Shown here: in pieces, positions 8,072-17,373 of the stretch
How the letters are laid out: each line of letters begins with the position of its first letter
Position numbering within the stretch: the stretch's first letter is position 1
Assembly: GCA_016709315.1 (NCBI GenBank)
Contig: JADJMZ010000006.1
Location: forward strand, 310,001-374,000
DNA: 64,000 nt
Source of the DNA: Ignavibacteria bacterium
GTDB taxonomy: Bacteria > Bacteroidota > Ignavibacteria > Tepidaquicellales > Tepidaquicellaceae
Direction of reading: 5' to 3'
Position numbers and translations under genes: made by a program
The notes under the pieces: generated by a model
Databases searched by the model: none
The model's input: the letters and a program-made list of their open reading frames with translations, nothing else
What the model was told of the DNA's origin: nothing

Positions 8072-9784
8072 TCAGGGATTTATTACGCTTACCGAAGTCA
8101 GACTGTTATTATCCACAACTGACTGATCATCCGAATCTACATAATTATCACCTGTTAAATCGGTAACCACATATCCTGATGTTCCGTTTAAAGCATCATT
8201 GTCTATCATACTTACATCTGAAGCGTCAATAATCCCGTCCTGATCTGTATCACCATTGTAAAGACAATACAGGCTTCCTTTTTTAATCTGATTGCTTCCG
8301 TATGCCTTTGAACTGTCATTTGTAAAATCATAATTTATTAACTGACCTTTAACTAAATTCTCACCGTTATTTTTACTCCATGTCTCTATACCATTTCTGT
8401 GTTTCACTACTATATAATATGTACCTGTCGGAGCATTGTTGAAGAAACAAAGTCCGCTGAAATTCAGAGAATCAATAACTGTTTTGGAAGAATCTATTAA
8501 TGGATAAGGAGAAACATAAGATCGCAAGTAAACTCTTGAAGTATCTTTGATTCTCATACTGTTTACATTATTGTCATAAAACCCCTGAATTGCTGCTTTC
8601 AGATTCAGAGTAATTACGGATGTATTTACAATACTGTATATCTGTCCAATTGTACTTGAATACTTTAATGCATACAATTCATTATTATTGTCAACTCCGA
8701 ATGAAGATATCAGAAAATTTGTGTCCTGCAGTTGTACATTTGTTGCAGGATTTATGAAATCATAAGTTAAAGCCCATACAGTCCCTGCGCCGTAATCTCC
8801 GTAAATGTACTTTCCATAAAGTCCGGGAAGAAGTGACCCTCGATAAACATAGCCGCCTGTTACCGAAGAGCCCAATGAGTGTGAATATTCCCAAATTGGT
8901 CTTACAAATCCTTTACCTGTAGTATCGCAGGTTCCGTAACAATGAAAACCTTCCATTTTATTCCAGCCGTAGTTTTTACCGCTTTCAATTATATCGATTT
9001 CTTCATATGTATTTTGTCCAACATCACCAGCCCATAGATTTCCGTTTAGAATGTCAAAGCTGAATTTCCATGTATTTCTCATCCCGTAAGAATATATCTC
9101 TTCTTTATATCCGGAAACATTTCCGTAAAAAGGATTTGTTACAGGAATTTTATAATTTTTTCCGGCAGAAGTGGAATCTATATTTATTCTCAGAATTTTT
9201 CCCAGCAATACTGCTCTGTTCTGTCCGTTACCTAAAGGGTCACCTCCTGAGCCGCCGTCTCCGAATGATATGTAAAGATAACCGTCAGGACCGAATGCAA
9301 CCTTACCGCCGTTGTGATTTGAATATGGCTGAGCAATTGTCATTAAAATTAATTCTGTATTAAGGAGAACTGTATCCGGGTTTACTGAGCTTGCTGTGAA
9401 TCTTGAAACTCTTGACCACGAACCGCTCCCGCTTCCTGCACTGTCAAATGTATAATTGACATAAAAATAATTGTTAACAGAATAATTTGGATGGAAAGCA
9501 ATTCCTAAAAGTCCGAGTTCGCTTCCTGAAGGTGAAACTTTTCCGCTTAGATTGAGAAAAGTTTTTCTTGTGCTTACTGTCGGGGAATTGTTGAAAACAT
9601 ATACAAGTCCTCGTTGCTGTAACACAAACAATCTGTTTGTTCCGTCATTTGAATGAGTCATTTCAATAGGATTACTGAACAAAGGTAGATTTGGAAATGC
9701 CGGTCTCAGTTTGTATTGAGAGAAAGATGCTGAAACCGTCAACAATGAAATGAATAAAAGAAACAGGTACTTTAATTTTTTCAT
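8072..9784 (-). CDS. Secreted PQQ-type sugar dehydrogenase with dockerin-like C-terminal module
   Basis: 570 residues with an N-terminal signal peptide (about 1-22). Residues 25-375 form a glucose/sorbosone dehydrogenase beta-propeller: 'LGLLGIAFHPNY', 'NHNGGKVAFGPDGYLYISFGDGG', 'YSYGMRNTWKFSFD', 'GDVGQNTYEEIDI' and 'NYGWNKMEG' are family signatures. Such enzymes oxidise sugars using PQQ in the periplasm or outside the cell, but many homologues have unproven activity. The last 180 residues are a separate module ending in two Ca-binding loops, DTDQDGIIDASD and DLTGDNYVDSDD, with perfect dockerin/EF-hand spacing. The same module ends the neighbouring nuclease (9963-12791). No 'NPFNP' type T9SS tail is present, so the module may take over surface sorting or anchoring; that is inference. 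Confidence 0.85.
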   Translation of the reverse strand: MKKLKYLFLLFISLLTVSASFSQYKLRPAFPNLPLFSNPIEMTHSNDGTNRLFVLQQRGLVYVFNNSPTVSTRKTFLNLSGKVSPSGSELGLLGIAFHPNYSVNNYFYVNYTFDSAGSGSGSWSRVSRFTASSVNPDTVLLNTELILMTIAQPYSNHNGGKVAFGPDGYLYISFGDGGSGGDPLGNGQNRAVLLGKILRINIDSTSAGKNYKIPVTNPFYGNVSGYKEEIYSYGMRNTWKFSFDILNGNLWAGDVGQNTYEEIDIIESGKNYGWNKMEGFHCYGTCDTTGKGFVRPIWEYSHSLGSSVTGGYVYRGSLLPGLYGKYIYGDYGAGTVWALTYDFINPATNVQLQDTNFLISSFGVDNNNELYALKYSSTIGQIYSIVNTSVITLNLKAAIQGFYDNNVNSMRIKDTSRVYLRSYVSPYPLIDSSKTVIDSLNFSGLCFFNNAPTGTYYIVVKHRNGIETWSKNNGENLVKGQLINYDFTNDSSKAYGSNQIKKGSLYCLYNGDTDQDGIIDASDVSMIDNDALNGTSGYVVTDLTGDNYVDSDDQSVVDNNSLTSVSVINP

Positions 9785-9962
9785 GATTTTAAATTATTTA
9801 AGTTTTAAGAAAAATTTTTTGATTAAGATTTTGTTGAACAGAATTAAATTTCAATAATATTTTTTTAATAAGGAAATGCAGAATGAAATTCCTTCAGTTT
9901 AGCCGTTTGAAACGGTCCTTTAAAATAATTTTCGGGGAATTATGAAAAGAGAGTTACTTAAA

Positions 9963-12791
9963 TCAGGGTCTTATCAGGGCAATAGAATTAACTACATTAT
10001 TATCCGCTATAGATCCGTCAGAAGCATCAACAAAATAGTCCCCGTTTAGATCAGTAGGAATATATCCTGAATTAGAATTATTTATATCATTATCAATGCT
10101 GCTAAGATCTGAAACGTCTATGATCCCGTCTGAATTAACATCTCCGCTGTACAAACAATATCTGTTGATATTAAAAATCATATTGTCACCGTAAGCTTTT
10201 GAAACAGAATCAGAAAAATTATAACTAAAAGTTCCGCCTGATGTAACGCTTTTGGGAAGTTTGCTCCATGTTTCAATGGAATTCCTGTGACTTAATTCTA
10301 TGTAATAATTTCCAGTAGTAACATTGCTGAAAATAAATGATCCGGAAAATGTCAGAGAGTCAAGAACAGACTTTGAAGAATCAATGACAGAATAAGGCGA
10401 AAATGAATTTCTTAAATATACCTTTATTGAATCCCTCATATTCATAGATACGGAAACAGGATTATAATATCCTTCAATAACTGCAGTGAGATTTAAAGTA
10501 GTTGAGATATTTCCCGGAATATCAAAATCATCAAATATTGCCGAGTCAGATGCGCCGGTAGCATGATTCCATAACGCTCCAAAATAAGGAAGTGATGATG
10601 AAGTATAAAAGTTGTCTGATGCAGTTCCAATCTGTGTCTGTGTATTGGCCGGACTTGATTGAGGAAATCCTGCTGAACTGCTGTCAACATACAAATGCCA
10701 TACATTTCCGGTCGGATTATAAACTACTTTAATGCTAAGATACTGATTTGCGTAATCTCCGCCTGAAATAATATTTGTAAACTTCGAATTGGCGTTTAAA
10801 CCTCCTGTGAATCTGGCAAGACGAACAGCATCAGCGCTTCCGCTTTGTCCTAAGACTACTGCATAGCCGTTGCCTGTTGTAACATTCGAATCGGTTTTCC
10901 CTAAAATGAAAGCTATTCCGTAATTACTGTTATCAAATCCAGAAGGATCAGTCCTGGTACTTTTTAAATTCACAGCCCAAACTAATTCCGAAGAAGAATT
11001 GCTGAACTGAACCGGGTAATTATTAAGATTTCCGGCATTTACAAAAGCAAATTCTCTTCCTGCGGTAGTGCTTGCGGATTTTATTTTATTACTGCTGAGT
11101 GTAATTGATGTTGAGTTTACAGTTTCAGTTTCATGCCACGGCATTATATTCGGAGACAAAGTATTTCCAAGAGAGTTACTATTTATCCTGTTAAAATTAT
11201 CTAATAGAACTGATGAATAATTATTTAATGCTCCGGAAGTTGTTGCGTTTGTGTTCGGAATTGTAGCATCAGTTTTATAATTAATAAGCGTACCGCTTCC
11301 GTTATATGAATAAATTCTGAAATAATAATTAGTATTTGAAAAAAGTCCATTAAAAGTATATGTATCGGGAGAATTATAATTTACATTTACTGCGGCATAA
11401 CCATCTGCTAAATTTAAATCATCATTATAAGATGTTCCGTCAGAAGGATCTAAAAAGGAATTGTTGTTATTTGCAACAATTAAATACCCTGATGGGGTTT
11501 GAGTACCCGGGAGGGCATCTGTCCAGTTTAATTGCACTGAACTTGTAGTAACACTTCCGTTACTGATATTAGTAACATGATTTGTTGGCTCTGCTGCAAG
11601 AGCACCCGGAACATAAGAATTAGTTTGAGGAAATGCACCGTCTATTTTATAATTTATTAGCGCTCCAGATCCGTTGTAAGAATATGCCGAGAAATAGTAA
11701 GTTTTATTCGATTGAAGATTCTGAAAAGTATAATTATTTGATGCAGAATATGATACATTTACACAAGCATAACCGTCTGATAATGATGTATCATTGTTAA
11801 TAACATTTCCGTCTATCGGTAAAAAATAATTATTCTTATCATAAGCTATTATAAAATAGTCGGAAGGAAGCTGAGCTCCTGCAGCGTCATTCCAGCTTAA
11901 CTGAATACTGTTGCCGGTAGTTAATGAAGAAAATCCGGTAAAATAATTTGTTGGTTCGGTCGAAAATACAGGATTTAATTTTGTGAGATCGTTAAAGTTT
12001 ATATAATTCATGTATTCAGGATGATCTGTGAAAGGATTTCTGTTCTGCTGAATTGACTGTATATAATCCGTTCTTTCAATCTCCCATTTATCCGGCGGAT
12101 CCTGTCTGCACCAGTCTAACAAAAGATTCAGATCCTGTGCAGCTTCTCCTAAAGAAGGCAGTTTCGTACCATTAATCCAGTTGAAATCCCAGTTATATCC
12201 TGAAATTCCGTCATAACGGATACACATATACAGCAATGCCCTTGCAGCATCTCCTTTTTGTTCATCTCTTGGTTCATAAACAATCTGTCCGAGATTGTTT
12301 GTGCCCACTTTGCCGTTCAAAAACTGATAAGTTACATTTGTTACTATTCCGAAAGGGTGATTACTTCTTCTGCCGTTTGCATTGTTCTGATGAGTAGGAA
12401 ATAACTGATACTGATCGGAATACTGATCTACGCTTGTTGATGGAAATGTAGGCATCCAGCTGTGGGCAAATGTATGTTCACGGCTCATCGTTCCCCAGCT
12501 GAATACGCCGCTGTAAATATATTCGTATCCTGTATAAACACAGATAACTGATCTTGTTCCGTTTCCGTTATTTACAGAAGCATAATTTGCAATATTCGTT
12601 TCATCAAAACTATCATAGGAAATTCTTGTATAAGGACTTCTTATCCTGCCCTCCAGATCAGTTACAAATGAAACACTGGAAGTCGAAATAGAATTATAAT
12701 AAGTACCTGCATCTGAAAAAAGCAAAGGTGCAGAAAAGAATGTTAAAAGCAGATATGCGGAAACGAAATATTTATTGATAAAAAGTTTCAA
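9963..12791 (-). CDS. Secreted endonuclease I with two FN3-like repeats and dockerin-like C-terminal module
   Basis: 942 residues with a signal peptide. The start is a TTG (12789-12791); no upstream ATG is in frame. Residues about 60-270 match endonuclease I (EndA family): 'REHTFAHSWMP' with the catalytic His, 'LFPTHQNNANGRRSNHPFG', 'EPRDEQKGDAARALLYM' and 'NRNPFTDHPEY'. These enzymes cut DNA (some RNA) non-specifically outside the cell. Two FN3-like repeats of about 115 residues follow (both begin 'AEPTN' and end 'YNGSGxLINYK'), then a jelly-roll-like region (about 525-765), then the 175-residue module shared with 8072-9784, with loops DVNSDGIIDVSD and DLNGDYFVDASD. Likely role: scavenging extracellular nucleic acid. 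It lies alone between gaps of about 178 and 280 bp; a palindrome (CCGTTTGAAACGG, about 9903-9915) past its end may be a weak terminator. Confidence 0.87.
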   Translation of the reverse strand: MKLFINKYFVSAYLLLTFFSAPLLFSDAGTYYNSISTSSVSFVTDLEGRIRSPYTRISYDSFDETNIANYASVNNGNGTRSVICVYTGYEYIYSGVFSWGTMSREHTFAHSWMPTFPSTSVDQYSDQYQLFPTHQNNANGRRSNHPFGIVTNVTYQFLNGKVGTNNLGQIVYEPRDEQKGDAARALLYMCIRYDGISGYNWDFNWINGTKLPSLGEAAQDLNLLLDWCRQDPPDKWEIERTDYIQSIQQNRNPFTDHPEYMNYINFNDLTKLNPVFSTEPTNYFTGFSSLTTGNSIQLSWNDAAGAQLPSDYFIIAYDKNNYFLPIDGNVINNDTSLSDGYACVNVSYSASNNYTFQNLQSNKTYYFSAYSYNGSGALINYKIDGAFPQTNSYVPGALAAEPTNHVTNISNGSVTTSSVQLNWTDALPGTQTPSGYLIVANNNNSFLDPSDGTSYNDDLNLADGYAAVNVNYNSPDTYTFNGLFSNTNYYFRIYSYNGSGTLINYKTDATIPNTNATTSGALNNYSSVLLDNFNRINSNSLGNTLSPNIMPWHETETVNSTSITLSSNKIKSASTTAGREFAFVNAGNLNNYPVQFSNSSSELVWAVNLKSTRTDPSGFDNSNYGIAFILGKTDSNVTTGNGYAVVLGQSGSADAVRLARFTGGLNANSKFTNIISGGDYANQYLSIKVVYNPTGNVWHLYVDSSSAGFPQSSPANTQTQIGTASDNFYTSSSLPYFGALWNHATGASDSAIFDDFDIPGNISTTLNLTAVIEGYYNPVSVSMNMRDSIKVYLRNSFSPYSVIDSSKSVLDSLTFSGSFIFSNVTTGNYYIELSHRNSIETWSKLPKSVTSGGTFSYNFSDSVSKAYGDNMIFNINRYCLYSGDVNSDGIIDVSDLSSIDNDINNSNSGYIPTDLNGDYFVDASDGSIADNNVVNSIALIRP

Positions 12792-13071
12792 TATGGGGGA
12801 AATTTTGTTAATAACTATTATTGGGGAAAATTATTTCTACGACTTAAAAGTGTATTGTAAAATTGTAAACAAAAATATACTAATCAGGTTGCAATATCAA
12901 CTTATTTTCTTTAAAACCCGGACTCAAATAATAATAAATATCCGAAAATAATTTCCTTTTTAGTATCTGATGCTTCAGAATATTTTTACCTTGTACGAAT
13001 TTTATTCTGCTAAACTGTTTCTTTGACTAAAAATAAAATTTTCTTTTAACTAAATTAAATAAAACAAATTA

Positions 13072-13308
13072 ATGAAGCATACACATAAACTGAGAAATGC
13101 GCCGGAGAAAGACAAAACTTACAGAGTCGAATATAACGGGAAGGAGTTGTATGATGCTAAAATATTGGAATATGACGGTGGCTGCTGGGCAAAAATCAAA
13201 ATCGAGAATATTGTACCTTCTGAAAATGATAAAATGTACAAAGTCGGCCAGGAGTTTGATCTTAAACTCGGATATTATAAGTTTTATGAAGCTGAAACTA
13301 ACCAATGA
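13072..13308 (+). CDS. Small conserved-looking hypothetical protein
   Basis: 78 residues, hydrophilic, mixed charge, predicted mostly beta ('KTYRVEYNGKELYDAKILEYDGGCWAKIKI'), with no signal peptide or membrane helix. I do not recognise a family. Support for it being real: an ATG start, a composition like the neighbours, and a 4-bp ATGA overlap with the hydrolase gene that follows, the classic sign of translational coupling. A competing frame (13097-13318) also crosses the next start but has basic, low-complexity composition and is less likely. It may assist or be co-regulated with the hydrolase. Confidence 0.6.
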   Translation: MKHTHKLRNAPEKDKTYRVEYNGKELYDAKILEYDGGCWAKIKIENIVPSENDKMYKVGQEFDLKLGYYKFYEAETNQ

Positions 13309-14135
13309 TAATATCTGAAGAAGAATTATCATTATCAGATATACAGAAAAAATTAGTAATCAGCGGATGGGGAAGTGAAGTTTATGAAAATACTATTGTA
13401 AAAAAGATATTTTATGAATCTGACGGATTAAGTGTCCAGGGTTATTTTGCATCACCTGTTAACCTGCAAAATAAACTGCCTCTCATAATATGGAATCGCG
13501 GCGGATACGGAAATGACGGTAAGATAGATGATTTTCTCGCTAAAGGAATGTTTGGAGAGATAGCTTCCTGGGGTTATACAGTACTTGCTTCAAATTACAG
13601 AGAAAAAGATGAGTTTGGAGGAAGTGATGTAAATGACATTTTGAATCTGATTTCTCTGGCAGATGAAATTCCTGTTTGCGATAGTTCTAATATAGGAATG
13701 GAAGGATGGAGCAGGGGAGGAATGATGACATATAAAGTTTTGAGTATAAGTTCAAAGGTTAAATGCGCTGTAATTATTTCAGGGCTTGCGGATATATTCA
13801 GGAATATTGAGAACTGGAGAGGTCTTACATTGATTTACAAAAAACTTTTCGGAAACGGAAATGAAGAAGAGTATATAAAAAGTTTGAAAGAAAGGTCGGC
13901 AGTAAATTTTTATGAAAGAATAAATAAACAAGTTCATGTTTTATTAATTCATGGAACTAAAGACGAAAAAATTTCATTTCAGGACTCAGTGGATATGCAC
14001 AGTAAACTTATTGCATCAGGTATTGACTGCCAGTTGAGATTAATAGAAGAAGGTGATCATTATCTTAAGAAGAATAAAAAAGAAACCTCTGAATTGCGGA
14101 AGAATTGGTTTGACAGTTTTTTAAAAAGAGAATAA
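13305..14135 (+). CDS. Alpha/beta hydrolase, prolyl-oligopeptidase (S9)-like
   Basis: 276 residues forming a single alpha/beta-hydrolase domain. The nucleophile elbow is 'GMEGWSRGGMM' (Ser in G-W-S-R-G), the acid lies in 'LLIHGTKDEKIS', and the His in 'EEGDHYL'. The oxyanion region is 'IIWNRGGYGNDG'. This layout is that of S9-like peptidases and dienelactone-hydrolase-like esterases without the propeller domain. No signal peptide, so cytoplasmic. It overlaps the upstream 78-residue gene by 4 bp. Substrate cannot be deduced. Confidence 0.85.
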   Translation: MIISEEELSLSDIQKKLVISGWGSEVYENTIVKKIFYESDGLSVQGYFASPVNLQNKLPLIIWNRGGYGNDGKIDDFLAKGMFGEIASWGYTVLASNYREKDEFGGSDVNDILNLISLADEIPVCDSSNIGMEGWSRGGMMTYKVLSISSKVKCAVIISGLADIFRNIENWRGLTLIYKKLFGNGNEEEYIKSLKERSAVNFYERINKQVHVLLIHGTKDEKISFQDSVDMHSKLIASGIDCQLRLIEEGDHYLKKNKKETSELRKNWFDSFLKRE

Positions 14136-14185
14136 TCAATATTAAAATTAAAATATTTTTATAAAATAAATTAAGGAAATAATAA

Positions 14186-14629
14186 ATGTACGATCCAGTA
14201 ATGGTTCAGCCAATGAGAGATGAAGTAAAGGAAATCGGATTTAAGGAAGTTTTTACACCTGAAGAAGTAAAAAGCGAATTAAGTAAAAGCGGTACGACGC
14301 TTGTATTCGTGAATTCAGTTTGCGGTTGTGCAGCCGGAAAAGCAAGACCCGGATTATCAGCAGCTATAAAATGGGCAAAAGACAATAACTCATTGCCGGA
14401 TAATCTTATCACAGTTTTTGCAGGAATGGAAAAGGATGCTGTAAATGAGGCAAGAAAATATTTTACAGGGATTGTTCCTTCTTCGCCTCAGATGGCATTA
14501 TTAAAAGACGGTGAGCTTGTGCATATTCTTCAGAGAATGGACATTGAGAATAACGATGCTAATACAGTTGCAAACAAAATCGCAGGAGCATTGCAGCAAT
14601 ACTGCAGCAGTAATGCCGACGCCAATTAA
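14186..14629 (+). CDS. Bacilliredoxin, BrxA/BrxB (YphP/YqiW) family
   Basis: 147 residues with a thioredoxin-like fold. The active site is the unusual C-G-C at residues 46-48 in 'FVNSVCGCAAGKARPG', diagnostic of the YphP/YqiW family. Bacilliredoxins remove bacillithiol from S-bacillithiolated proteins; homologues also occur in Bacteroidota and relatives. It has its own short upstream gap with 'AAGGAA' ahead of the ATG, and a 200-bp gap after it. Family assignment is firm; whether the cell makes bacillithiol cannot be judged here. Confidence 0.9.
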   Translation: MYDPVMVQPMRDEVKEIGFKEVFTPEEVKSELSKSGTTLVFVNSVCGCAAGKARPGLSAAIKWAKDNNSLPDNLITVFAGMEKDAVNEARKYFTGIVPSSPQMALLKDGELVHILQRMDIENNDANTVANKIAGALQQYCSSNADAN

Positions 14630-14829
14630 TTATTTAGCTGTTTCAGGAAGTTAAATATTCAGGACTTGAAATAAGTAATAATAGAATATAAGTTGAGTCT
14701 TAAAAATTTGCAGAAGTTGTTAACAGAAATAAAATAAATTCAATTAATATATTTAAAGAAAATTATTTGAGTATATATGAAGTAATTTCCCAAAATTATT
14801 TTGTATAAATTAAAAAGGAATTATCATAA

Positions 14830-17367
14830 ATGGACAGTAACTTTTCAAACAGAGTGCAGGATGTAATCAGATTAAGCAGGGAAGAAGCTATCCGGCTTGG
14901 ACATGATTATATAGGTACTGAGCATCTTCTTTTGGGAATAATAAGGGAAGGTGAAGGTATAGCAATAAAGATTTTCAAAAATCTGGGAGCGGATGCATTT
15001 AAGATAAAAAAAACAATAGAAGATACAGTAAGAATGGCAGGAGGGACATTAACAGTAGGAAATATTCCACTTACCAAACAAGCCGAAAAGGTTTTAAAAA
15101 TAACCTATCTCGAAGCTAAACTTTTTAAATCCGATGTAATAGGTACGGAGCATCTTTTACTTTCGATTCTGCGTGAAGATGATAATCTTGCAGCGCAGAT
15201 ACTTCACCAGTTTAATGTAAATTACGAAGCTGTCAAAACCGAATTGCTGAATATTCTCAGCGGCAAACCTACAGGCAGTCAGCCTTCGTCAAAACCCGGT
15301 TCGGAAAAAAAGCAGGACAGAAGCAAGACACCTGTGCTTGATAATTTTGGCAGAGACCTGACTAAGATGGCAATGGATAATAAACTTGATCCGATAGTCG
15401 GCAGAGAAAAAGAAATTGAAAGAGTCGCTCAGGTATTGAGCAGACGAAAAAAGAATAATCCGGTACTTATCGGAGAGCCGGGAGTCGGTAAGACAGCTAT
15501 TGCCGAAGGACTTGCTCTTAGAATTATAAATAAAAATGTTTCAAGAGTTTTGCACAATAAAAGGGTGGTGACATTAGACCTAGCAGCACTTGTAGCCGGT
15601 ACAAAATACAGAGGTCAGTTTGAGGAAAGAATGAAGGCGGTTATGAATGAACTTGAAAAAGCAAAGGATGTAATACTTTTCATTGATGAACTTCATACAA
15701 TTGTAGGAGCCGGAGGAGCGAGCGGATCGCTTGATGCATCAAATATTTTTAAACCTGCATTGTCAAGAGGCGATCTTCAGTGCATTGGCGCAACTACTTT
15801 GAATGAATACAGACAATATATTGAAAAAGACGGAGCTCTTGACAGAAGATTTCAGAAAATAATGGTTGAACCGACTACTGTAGATGAAACAGTGCAGATT
15901 CTTAACAATATTAAAAGCAAATACGAGGAACATCATAATGTAAAATATTCAGATAAAGCCATAGAAGAAGCTGTTACGCTGAGTGACAGATATATTACAG
16001 ACAGGTTCCTTCCTGATAAAGCTATAGATGTAATGGATGAAGCAGGTTCAAGAGTTCATCTTTCTAACATTATCGTTCCGAAGGAAATAGTGGACCTTGA
16101 AGCTGAGATAGAAAAAATTAGGCAGTTCAAAAATCAGGTTGTTAAAAATCAGAATTATGAAGAGGCGGCAAGATTAAGAGACAATGAAAAAAAATCATTG
16201 TCAGATCTTGAGCAGCTTAAGTTAGACTGGGAGATAAAGTCACAAAGCATGGTCTATGAAGTTACCGAACAGAATGTAGCTGATGTAGTGGCAATGATGA
16301 CTGGTATTCCTGTAAATCAGATTGCTGAAGCTGAGTCTCAAAGACTTGTAAAAATGGAAGAACATCTTAAAGAAGTGATTATTGGACAGGATGAAGCTGT
16401 TATAAATATTTCGAAAGCTATTAGAAGAGCGAGGGCGGGTTTAAAAGATCCTAACAGACCAATCGGTTCGTTTGTTTTTCTCGGACCTACCGGAGTCGGA
16501 AAGACAGAACTGGCTAAGCAATTAGCAAAATTTTTATTCAATACAGAGGATTCTCTTATCAGAATTGACATGAGCGAGTACATGGAAAAATTCAATGTAT
16601 CAAGATTAGTCGGAGCTCCTCCGGGATATGTAGGTTATGAAGAAGGCGGACAGTTAACTGAGAAAGTCAGAAGGAAACCTTATTCAGTAGTTTTGCTGGA
16701 TGAAATTGAAAAAGCACATCCGGATACATTTAATATTTTACTGCAGGTGCTTGATGACGGTGTATTGACTGACGGACTGGGAAGGAAGGTTGATTTTAAA
16801 AATACCATTATCATAATGACATCCAATATAGGAACGAGGGATTTAAAACTTGATAAGGTATTTGGATTCGGAGATCCTACAAACAAATCGAATTATGAAA
16901 AGATAAAAGGAACGATAGAAGATTCCGTAAAAAGAGTTTTCTCGCCAGAATTTCTTAACAGAATAGATGAACTTATAGTTTTTAAGCAATTAGAGAAGAA
17001 CGATATTGTTAAAATTGTTGATATCGGAATAAGCAGATTGCTTTCAAGAATACAACTGCAGGGAGTAAAGATAGACGTTTCAAAATCCGCATTGGAATTT
17101 TTAGCCGAAAAAGGATATGATCAGAACTTCGGAGCAAGACCTTTGAGAAGGGCAATTCAAAAATATCTGGAAGATCCGCTAAGCGAAGAAATATTAAAAG
17201 GTAATCTTAAGGACGGTGAAAAGATTAAAGTGAAATATAAAAAAGGAAATGAAACTTTGACCTTTTCAGATGATAAATCCGAAGATAAGACCATTGCGGA
17301 TAAAGACTCAAATTCTCCGGATGAAAGTTTAAATGAACTTGAAGAATCAAAGGAGACTAAAGAATAA
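14830..17367 (+). CDS. clpC: ATP-dependent Clp protease ATP-binding subunit ClpC
   Basis: 845 residues. Two Clp N-terminal repeats (about 1-145), AAA+ domain 1 with Walker A GEPGVGKTA and Walker B VILFIDELH, a middle UVR-type coiled region ('NQNYEEAARLRDNEKK', about 440-455), AAA+ domain 2 with Walker A GPTGVGKTE, and a C-terminal D2-small domain ('GYDQNFGARPLRRAIQKYLEDPL'). The short UVR-containing middle domain separates ClpC from ClpB, whose middle domain is much longer. It unfolds substrates for ClpP. A Ser/Glu-rich tail of about 40 residues is extra. fabH follows 6 bp after its stop, so the two are probably co-transcribed. No CtsR-like repressor or operator is nearby. Confidence 0.95.
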   Translation: MDSNFSNRVQDVIRLSREEAIRLGHDYIGTEHLLLGIIREGEGIAIKIFKNLGADAFKIKKTIEDTVRMAGGTLTVGNIPLTKQAEKVLKITYLEAKLFKSDVIGTEHLLLSILREDDNLAAQILHQFNVNYEAVKTELLNILSGKPTGSQPSSKPGSEKKQDRSKTPVLDNFGRDLTKMAMDNKLDPIVGREKEIERVAQVLSRRKKNNPVLIGEPGVGKTAIAEGLALRIINKNVSRVLHNKRVVTLDLAALVAGTKYRGQFEERMKAVMNELEKAKDVILFIDELHTIVGAGGASGSLDASNIFKPALSRGDLQCIGATTLNEYRQYIEKDGALDRRFQKIMVEPTTVDETVQILNNIKSKYEEHHNVKYSDKAIEEAVTLSDRYITDRFLPDKAIDVMDEAGSRVHLSNIIVPKEIVDLEAEIEKIRQFKNQVVKNQNYEEAARLRDNEKKSLSDLEQLKLDWEIKSQSMVYEVTEQNVADVVAMMTGIPVNQIAEAESQRLVKMEEHLKEVIIGQDEAVINISKAIRRARAGLKDPNRPIGSFVFLGPTGVGKTELAKQLAKFLFNTEDSLIRIDMSEYMEKFNVSRLVGAPPGYVGYEEGGQLTEKVRRKPYSVVLLDEIEKAHPDTFNILLQVLDDGVLTDGLGRKVDFKNTIIIMTSNIGTRDLKLDKVFGFGDPTNKSNYEKIKGTIEDSVKRVFSPEFLNRIDELIVFKQLEKNDIVKIVDIGISRLLSRIQLQGVKIDVSKSALEFLAEKGYDQNFGARPLRRAIQKYLEDPLSEEILKGNLKDGEKIKVKYKKGNETLTFSDDKSEDKTIADKDSNSPDESLNELEESKETKE

Positions 17368-17373
17368 GAAATT

